In this document: in pieces, positions 58,384-64,000 of the stretch | Layout of the letters: every line of letters begins with the position of its first letter | Position numbering within the stretch: position 1 is the stretch's first letter | Origin: an uncultured Colwellia sp. | GTDB lineage: Bacteria; Pseudomonadota; Gammaproteobacteria; Enterobacterales; Alteromonadaceae | DNA: 64,000 nucleotides | Direction of reading: 5' to 3' | Assembly (NCBI GenBank): GCA_913061475.1 | Contig: CAJXUN010000018.1 | Location: 1 to 64,000, forward strand | Position numbers and translations under genes: made by a program | Notes under the pieces: generated by a model | Told to the model about the DNA's origin: nothing | Databases searched by the model: none | What the model saw: the letters and a program-made list of their open reading frames with translations, nothing else

Positions 58384-59700
58384 TTAATGTAGTTTTTTAA
58401 TTAGTTTGGCGTAATAAAAACCATCCATCGAGTCTTCATTGGGCAGGATTTGCCAACCAATATCATCAGCTTTATCGGTTATAGCACTATGCTCCGCATC
58501 TGCATTTTCATTAACAAAACGTTGAACTTGTTCACTATTTTCTTCAGGTAATATGCTACAAGTTGCATATAGCAAAGTACCACCGGGCTTCAATAAAGGC
58601 CATATGTTTTTCAATATATCTTGCTGTAAATCGGTTAGTACGGCTATATCTTGGCTTTTACGCAACCACTTAATATCAGGATGGCGTCTGATTACGCCGG
58701 TACCAGAGCACGGAGCATCAAGTAAAATTCGGTCAAATAGTTGGCCATCCCACCACTTTTCAGGTGCTGCTGCATCGGCGGCAATAACCTGTGCCTTTAA
58801 GTTCAGGCGCTGTAAGTTTTCTTGCACTCGCTCTAGTCTAGCGGCTTCAATGTCAATCGCGGTCATTGCTTTTATTTTTGGACTGTACTCGAGGATATGA
58901 CAGGTCTTGCCGCCTGGGGCGGCACAGCAATCAAGGACATTATCGTCAGGTTGGCAATCAAGCAATAGTGCGGCTTGTTGCGCTGCACCGTCTTGAATGG
59001 ATACCCAGCCTAATTGAAAGCCAGGTAATTTATTTACGTCAATTGCTTCAGTTAAGCGGATGGCACCCGATTTTTCATCAACCAGTAAATGCGCGATATT
59101 TTCTGTTGCCAAAAGTGCTAAATATTCTTCAACACTGTGGTGAAGCTGGTTGACACGTAACCACATAGGGGGGCGTTGCATGTTGGCATTTAATACATCT
59201 CGCCATTGTTCGGGATAAGCACTTTGTATTTTTTTGATCAGCCAAGAGGGATGATTAAAGGTGATGGCGTCAGGTAACTCGGTTGAACTGTTTTTATTAT
59301 CGTCGCTGCCTTTAGCGGCTTGTTGGCGTTGAAAATTTCTCAACACACCATTAATAACACCTTTTAAGTGATCACATTTTAAAGGCTTACAAGCGGAAAC
59401 CGTTTCATTAAATGCTGCATGATCAGGAATGCGGGTATATTTTATTTGATATACGCCTACTAACATTAAAAAGTGGCCAACGCGCTGTTTACCGGTTAGT
59501 GGCTTTTTAATAAATTCCCGGACATCATGCTCTAATTCGGACAGGTGCCTTAAAACACCGTAACAAAGCTCTTGCAGTAAGCCTTTATCTTTGCCTTCTA
59601 TTTTTGCTAATTGTTGTGGTAATTCATCAGCTAAACTACGGCCTTTATCAACGACTGCAAAAGTACAGCGAGCAGCTAATGCTCTAAGATTTACAGCCAT
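58384..59700 (-). CDS. rsmB: 16S rRNA (cytosine-967-C5)-methyltransferase
   Basis: The 438-residue enzyme has an N-terminal NusB-like domain and a SAM domain (CCAAPGGKTCHILE near 255-270; DAPCSGTGVIRRHPDIKW; the two catalytic Cys in APCSG and ATCSILPEEN). ATG 59700 is the start; an upstream ATG at 59763 would overlap fmt and lacks family support. fmt ends two bases before it. Confidence 0.96.
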   Translation of the reverse strand: MAVNLRALAARCTFAVVDKGRSLADELPQQLAKIEGKDKGLLQELCYGVLRHLSELEHDVREFIKKPLTGKQRVGHFLMLVGVYQIKYTRIPDHAAFNETVSACKPLKCDHLKGVINGVLRNFQRQQAAKGSDDNKNSSTELPDAITFNHPSWLIKKIQSAYPEQWRDVLNANMQRPPMWLRVNQLHHSVEEYLALLATENIAHLLVDEKSGAIRLTEAIDVNKLPGFQLGWVSIQDGAAQQAALLLDCQPDDNVLDCCAAPGGKTCHILEYSPKIKAMTAIDIEAARLERVQENLQRLNLKAQVIAADAAAPEKWWDGQLFDRILLDAPCSGTGVIRRHPDIKWLRKSQDIAVLTDLQQDILKNIWPLLKPGGTLLYATCSILPEENSEQVQRFVNENADAEHSAITDKADDIGWQILPNEDSMDGFYYAKLIKKLH

Positions 59701-59702
59701 AA

Positions 59703-60719
59703 TTATTTCTGCCCTTGCGTTATTGTTTCTTGTCCATTGATCAAGAGGCCTGGCGCAAACCACGCTGCTTTGCCATTTAATATATCAGCAACCGGCATAG
59801 CTTTTTTTCCCGGCAGTTGGATAACCTCTAAGCGTAATGCGCCATCTGCAGTTACTACCACAATACCGTGCTTATCAGCGCTGATAATACTGCCAATGGT
59901 GCCAATGTTTTGTTCAAGGTTAATCATGCTGGCTTGCCATACCCGGATACGATGCTGTTTACCATTTTCATTAAAAGTAAATTGTGCCACGGGCCAAGGA
60001 ATATAAGCTCTAATCTTGCGATCAAGCACTTTGGCTGGTAATTGCCAATTTAACTCTGCTTCAGCTTTATCAAGCTTTGCGGCATGAGTGGCCAAGTTAT
60101 TATCTTGTGGCTGGCGCGGATAATCGCCATTAGCCATTAATGCTAATGTGTCTAATAGGGCTATCGGACCAAGCACCGCTAACTTTTCATATAAACTAGC
60201 GCTAGTATCTTCAAGTGTAATATCACAAACGGAGGTTAATATCATATCGCCGGTGTCTAGGCCTTTATCCATTTGCATTATGGTGACACCAGTTTGTTCA
60301 TCACCGGCTTCTAAAGAGCGCTGGATCGGCGCAGCTCCGCGCCACTTCGGTAGGATTGACCCATGAACATTAATACAACCAAGTCTTGGTGTATCTAAAA
60401 TTACCGTCGGTAGTAATAAGCCATAAGCGACAACAACCATCACATCAGCATGATAATTTGCTAATGCTGTTTGGGTTTCTTGCGCTTTAAAGTTTTCGGG
60501 TTGCTCAACAGCAATGTTGTGCGCTAAGGCTAATAGCTTTGTAGCACAGGCTGTCAGCTTTTTGCCACGACCTGCGGGCTTATCAGGCGGACAATAAACC
60601 GCAATAACATTATGCTCTGATTGCAATAACACCGCCAAATGTTGGGCAGCAAAGTCGGGTGTTCCAGCAAAAATGATATTCAATGGTTTAGTTACAGCGT
60701 TGAGCAAGGGCGATTCCAA
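59703..60719 (-). CDS. fmt: Methionyl-tRNA formyltransferase
   Basis: The 338 residues include [16 protein letters not shown], the catalytic block with Asn, His and Asp ([21 protein letters not shown], the SLLP motif region; [15 protein letters not shown]) and a C-terminal OB-like domain ([12 protein letters not shown]). The start is uncertain: TTG 60719 is the first codon without a clear ribosome site, and TTG 60707 is an alternative. It forms def-fmt-rsmB, the classic cluster. Confidence 0.95.
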   Translation of the reverse strand: MESPLLNAVTKPLNIIFAGTPDFAAQHLAVLLQSEHNVIAVYCPPDKPAGRGKKLTACATKLLALAHNIAVEQPENFKAQETQTALANYHADVMVVVAYGLLLPTVILDTPRLGCINVHGSILPKWRGAAPIQRSLEAGDEQTGVTIMQMDKGLDTGDMILTSVCDITLEDTSASLYEKLAVLGPIALLDTLALMANGDYPRQPQDNNLATHAAKLDKAEAELNWQLPAKVLDRKIRAYIPWPVAQFTFNENGKQHRIRVWQASMINLEQNIGTIGSIISADKHGIVVVTADGALRLEVIQLPGKKAMPVADILNGKAAWFAPGLLINGQETITQGQK

Positions 60720-60752
60720 AATACAAGTTAGTGATATAAAGTAAAGCGGTAC

Positions 60753-61268
60753 TTAAGCGTTTGCATTGTCCAAACGAGCTTCTTTTTCCAATTTCTTTTT
60801 GATACGTTGACGCTTAAGTGGTGATAGATAATCGACAAATAATACACCGTTCAGATGATCCAGTTCATGCTGAATACAAATAGCAAGCAACTCTTCACCA
60901 TCAAGCGAGAATTCTTTACCATTTTCATCAAGGGCAGTGACGGTGACATCGATACTACGATCAACTTTGGCATAGCAGCCAGGTACCGATAAACAGCCTT
61001 CTTCATTAATTAAGGTTTCATCACTTTTGCGGGTGATTTCAGGGTTAATCAACACATAAGGGTGTTCTTTATTTTCAGAGACATCAATAACTACAATGCG
61101 TTGATGAATATCGACTTGCGTTGCCGCTAAACCAACACCATTTTCTGCATACATGGTTTCAAACATGTTACTGATAATAGTGCGAATTTCATCATTAACT
61201 TCAGTTACTGGTGTTGCTTTTGTTCTTAATCTTTCATCAGGAAATCGTAATACAGGTAAAATAGCCAT
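60753..61268 (-). CDS. def: Peptide deformylase
   Basis: The 171 residues carry all three motifs: [17 protein letters not shown] (Cys metal ligand) and QHELDHLNG (two His ligands and the catalytic Glu). It removes the formyl group added through Fmt. It leads def-fmt-rsmB, 33 bp before fmt. Confidence 0.98.
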   Translation of the reverse strand: MAILPVLRFPDERLRTKATPVTEVNDEIRTIISNMFETMYAENGVGLAATQVDIHQRIVVIDVSENKEHPYVLINPEITRKSDETLINEEGCLSVPGCYAKVDRSIDVTVTALDENGKEFSLDGEELLAICIQHELDHLNGVLFVDYLSPLKRQRIKKKLEKEARLDNANA

Positions 61269-61384
61269 AATTTATCAAAAGAATTCGCGAAATTTCGCAT
61301 AGAGTGTTATGTTTCAATTTTAGCCATTATTTAAAATTAATCATAGTGGTTTAGGATAAAACCTAGAATAATAGGCAGATTAAC

Positions 61385-62473
61385 ATGCTAATAAGAATAT
61401 TTTCGTTAATACTCGGCATTATTATGTCGGTATCTTTACTGGCTGATGAGTTAGTATTAAAGCCAAATGCTCCCAAATCTTATATCGTCAAAAAAGGTGA
61501 TACCTTATGGGATATATCCGGTATATTTCTTAATCAACCTTGGTTATGGCCGAAATTATGGCGCCTTAACCCTGAAATTAACAATCCACACTTAATTTAT
61601 CCAGGTGATGAATTACGTTTAGTTTTTGATGCACAAGGCCAGCCGATGTTGGTTAGAGGCAAACCTGAACTGAAATGGTCACCGAAAATTCGTGCACAAT
61701 TAAAAGATCAAAATCCTGTTAGTACATTACCTTTGCATGTTATTGCCCCTTATATTCGTTATGACAGTGTAAAAACCTTAGTTGAATTAGGTAACTTACC
61801 TTACATCATCGGTAGTGATGAAGGTCATAAGTCGAGTCTTGATGGTTTTAAAGTCTATGTTAATAGTGACCTTACTGTTGGGCAAAGTTATGGTATTTTT
61901 CATAAAGGCGATGCCATCATAGATCCTGAAACTGAAGAGAATTTAGGTTATAACATCAAGCTTGTTGGTACTGGTAAAGCGTTACAAAGCGGTGATATGA
62001 GTAAAAAACAACCCAGTACTATTTATATAGATGACGCAAAACAAGAAATTCGCTCGGGCGCCTATGTCGTGCCGGTTAATGATGAGCAGCAATATCCATC
62101 TGTTTTTACCATGCAAGCAGGTGCCAAAAACACCCAAGGCCTGATTGTTAGCTCCGTTACTCAATTGCGAGAATTCGCAAAGTTTGACGTCGTGATGATA
62201 AATAGAGGCGAAAGCCAATCGGTACATGCTGGCGATGTGTTAACGGTTAGTCGTAAAAGTCCATCAGTTGTAGACACTGATAGCGGTCCACAATACTCCA
62301 GTGATACATCTCGTTGGAATCGTATGGCTAGCGATAATAACTCTGACTACGATATGCCTGCTGAAGAGCTTGGGCAAGTTATGATCTTTAAAGTTTATGA
62401 TAAAGTCAGTATGGCGTTAATTCTACATTCTGAAAAGTCACTGCGTGTGCTTGATGGAGTTGCAGCGCCCTAG
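61385..62473 (+). CDS. LysM peptidoglycan-binding protein
   Basis: The 362-residue protein has a signal peptide (cut after SLLA), an early LysM motif (YIVKKGDTLWDISGIFLNQP to PGDELRL, about 35-80) and a large C-terminal region without recognised domains. Genes of this kind recur upstream of dprA in gammaproteobacteria. The wall-binding role is inferred from LysM. It is divergent from def. Confidence 0.9.
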   Translation: MLIRIFSLILGIIMSVSLLADELVLKPNAPKSYIVKKGDTLWDISGIFLNQPWLWPKLWRLNPEINNPHLIYPGDELRLVFDAQGQPMLVRGKPELKWSPKIRAQLKDQNPVSTLPLHVIAPYIRYDSVKTLVELGNLPYIIGSDEGHKSSLDGFKVYVNSDLTVGQSYGIFHKGDAIIDPETEENLGYNIKLVGTGKALQSGDMSKKQPSTIYIDDAKQEIRSGAYVVPVNDEQQYPSVFTMQAGAKNTQGLIVSSVTQLREFAKFDVVMINRGESQSVHAGDVLTVSRKSPSVVDTDSGPQYSSDTSRWNRMASDNNSDYDMPAEELGQVMIFKVYDKVSMALILHSEKSLRVLDGVAAP

Positions 62474-62501
62474 TTTTGAGCTAGCCACACTTAAGGAGAA
62501 G

Positions 62502-63632
62502 ATGGTGGCAAATACGGGTTATTTATCATTGGATCTCACTGCTGTGCATTTTTGGCTAGCGGTGAAGTCTATTCCTCGCTTAGCAAATCACAAAAAAATT
62601 GCCTTAGTCGATAAATTTGGCTTAAAAGCATTATTTTCGCCGACCAGCGATTTAGTTCAATCCGGTTTAACCAAACCACAGCAATTTGCCATTAGCTCTC
62701 CTGACTGGAGTTCTATCAGTAAAATAATTGCTGACTCAAGTCTTTGTCAGAGTAAGGTCATTGCTTATGATGACCCTAGATATCCAGAGTTATTGAAAGA
62801 AATTTACGATCCACCGCTTGTGCTGTTTACTCGTGGCAATGTTGATTTACTGTCATTACCTAAAATTGCTATCGTAGGGAGTAGAAATGCAACATTTGCA
62901 GGTCGAGAAGTGGCACATAAGCTTGCTGGCGAGTTAACGACACAGTTTGTTGTTACCAGTGGCCTAGCTTTAGGTGTTGATGCTCAGGCACATCTAGGCG
63001 CATTGTCTCAGCAGGGCTATACCATTGCGGTAGTAGCCACCGGATTAGATATAACGTATCCCGCTCGACATAAAAAATTACAAAAAGACATTATTGAAAA
63101 TAATGGCCTAATCATCAGTGAATTTGCACCAGGTATAGCCCCTAAAGCAGGGCACTTTCCAAAAAGAAATCGATTGATTAGCGGCCTAAGTGTAGGTGTT
63201 GTGGTGGTTGAAGCATCATTGAAAAGTGGTTCATTAATCACTGCACGTTGCGCACTAGAACAAGGTAGGGAGGTCTTTGCTGTACCTAGCTCTATTTACA
63301 ATATACAGGCGAAAGGTTGTCATTGGCTAATTAAACAAGGCGCTAAACTTGTCGAGGATATTGCCGATATAGTAGAAGAGTTCGAAGATCTATCAATAGG
63401 TAGTCTAAACTTAAGTAGAAACAAAGAGAAAGAAAACTCAAGTGAAAAAAGTGCGCAACAGGACTTGTGTAACGATCCAATGTTAGCTAGTGTGGGATAT
63501 GAAATCACTCCAGTGGATATCGTGGTTTCTAGGAGTAAACTACCTATAGATGTAGTGCTAACTCGATTAACAGTGCTTGAGTTGAAAGGTTTTGTGTCTG
63601 CGGTGCCAGGGGGCTACCTTAAAATTAAATAG
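62502..63632 (+). CDS. dprA: DNA processing protein DprA
   Basis: From ATG 62502 the protein is 376 residues. The Rossmann-like core has IVGSRNATFAGREVAHKL, TSGLALGVDAQAHLGAL and GVVVVEASLKSGSLITARCA. A C-terminal winged-helix domain ends in PGGYLKIK. DprA loads RecA on incoming single strands during natural transformation. AAGGAG is three bases before ATG 62502, and GTG 62505 is an alternative with better spacing. Confidence 0.95.
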   Translation: MVANTGYLSLDLTAVHFWLAVKSIPRLANHKKIALVDKFGLKALFSPTSDLVQSGLTKPQQFAISSPDWSSISKIIADSSLCQSKVIAYDDPRYPELLKEIYDPPLVLFTRGNVDLLSLPKIAIVGSRNATFAGREVAHKLAGELTTQFVVTSGLALGVDAQAHLGALSQQGYTIAVVATGLDITYPARHKKLQKDIIENNGLIISEFAPGIAPKAGHFPKRNRLISGLSVGVVVVEASLKSGSLITARCALEQGREVFAVPSSIYNIQAKGCHWLIKQGAKLVEDIADIVEEFEDLSIGSLNLSRNKEKENSSEKSAQQDLCNDPMLASVGYEITPVDIVVSRSKLPIDVVLTRLTVLELKGFVSAVPGGYLKIK

Positions 63633-63641
63633 GGGCTAGTT

Positions 63642-64000
63642 ATGTTTGATATTTTGATGTACCTTTTTGAAAATTATATTCATAGTGAAGCCGAAGTCAT
63701 GGTCGATCATGACTTACTAACCGATGAATTAACTCGTGCCGGTTTTCACCAAGATGAAATATATAAAGCACTTGCATGGTTGGAAAAACTTGCCGCCTTG
63801 CAAGATACTGAGACGTATCCATATTTAACGCGTGTTGGGAACCAGTCTGTTCGAATTTATACTTGTGAAGAAAATCAAATTCTTGACGTTGAATGTCGAG
63901 GTTTTCTTATGTTTTTAGAACAGGTTAACTTATTAGACTTTACCACTCGCGAAATGGTCATTGATCGAGTAATGGAGCTGGATACAAAATTTTTCTCCAT
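63642..64000 (+). CDS. smg: Smg/DUF494 family protein (partial)
   Basis: The frame [20 protein letters not shown] followed by [20 protein letters not shown], then [10 protein letters not shown], runs off the window at codon 119. The sequence and position after dprA match Smg (about 157 residues in E. coli). AGGGGC precedes the ATG. The function is not established. Confidence 0.95.
   Translation, partial: MFDILMYLFENYIHSEAEVMVDHDLLTDELTRAGFHQDEIYKALAWLEKLAALQDTETYPYLTRVGNQSVRIYTCEENQILDVECRGFLMFLEQVNLLDFTTREMVIDRVMELDTKFFS

Overview
The window is a chromosomal origin region of a marine gammaproteobacterium of the Colwellia/Thalassotalea type (Alteromonadales). This is inferred from the gene order mnmG-oriC-mioC, rpmH-dnaA-dnaN-recF-gyrB and parAB-rsmG-mnmG, from AT-rich protein-coding DNA, and from protein lengths close to those of E. 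coli homologues. No rRNA, tRNA or CRISPR array was recognised. Layout: (1) 1-2960 is a graveyard of mobile elements. It holds the end of a gene with a 37-residue internal repeat, an IS30-type transposase fragment split by an IS3-family element (365-1606) whose 24-bp ends and 3-bp target duplication are still visible, and a second decayed IS3-family element. (2) 2983-7829 (minus) is the amino-sugar block glmU - broken periplasmic binding protein - DeoR-type regulator - glmS. (3) 7993-8265 is a MITE-like element with 22-bp perfect terminal inverted repeats, upstream of tex. (4) 10836-17870 is a mixed stretch: LysE exporter, porin, a stand-alone acyl-CoA-synthetase C-domain, a DPP-IV type peptidase behind a pair of TAGAC-N4-GTCTA dyads, YceI with cytochrome b561, and a small zinc-finger/DUF465 gene pair. 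(5) 17952-24858 is the complete F1Fo ATP synthase operon (atpIBEFHAGDC, minus). (6) 25140-29432 (minus) is mnmG-rsmG-parA-parB. (7) 29433-29843 is oriC. (8) 29844-35626 has mioC, two small secreted proteins, mnmE, yidC, yidD, rnpA and rpmH. (9) 35627-42158 has the dnaA regulatory region and dnaA-dnaN-recF-gyrB, with two perfect parS sites inside recF. (10) 42335-45336 is glyQS. (11) 45558-51302 is accessory: an RsbQ-like hydrolase translationally coupled to a PAS-GGDEF cyclase, a tusA remnant, a binding protein, an AraC/GyrI-type regulator, a secreted hydrolase and intact tusA. (12) 51529-64000 is conserved housekeeping: slt, pepQ, yigZ, trkH, trkA, rsmB, fmt, def, a LysM gene, dprA and the start of smg. 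How the parts work together: replication initiation (DnaA boxes, oriC, DnaA, DnaN, GyrB) and segregation (ParA, ParB, parS) are all in one 15-kb block. Cell-wall precursor supply (GlmS, GlmU) and ATP synthesis lie to its left; translation and formyl-methionine metabolism (GlyQS, Fmt, Def) and potassium uptake (TrkH, TrkA) lie to its right. The most unusual items are the RsbQ/PAS-GGDEF pair, the 73%-identical tusA 3'-end remnant that together with the true tusA brackets a 3.5-kb accessory segment, the paired operator-like dyads upstream of the peptidase, the MITE-like element, and the nested transposon wreckage at the left edge.
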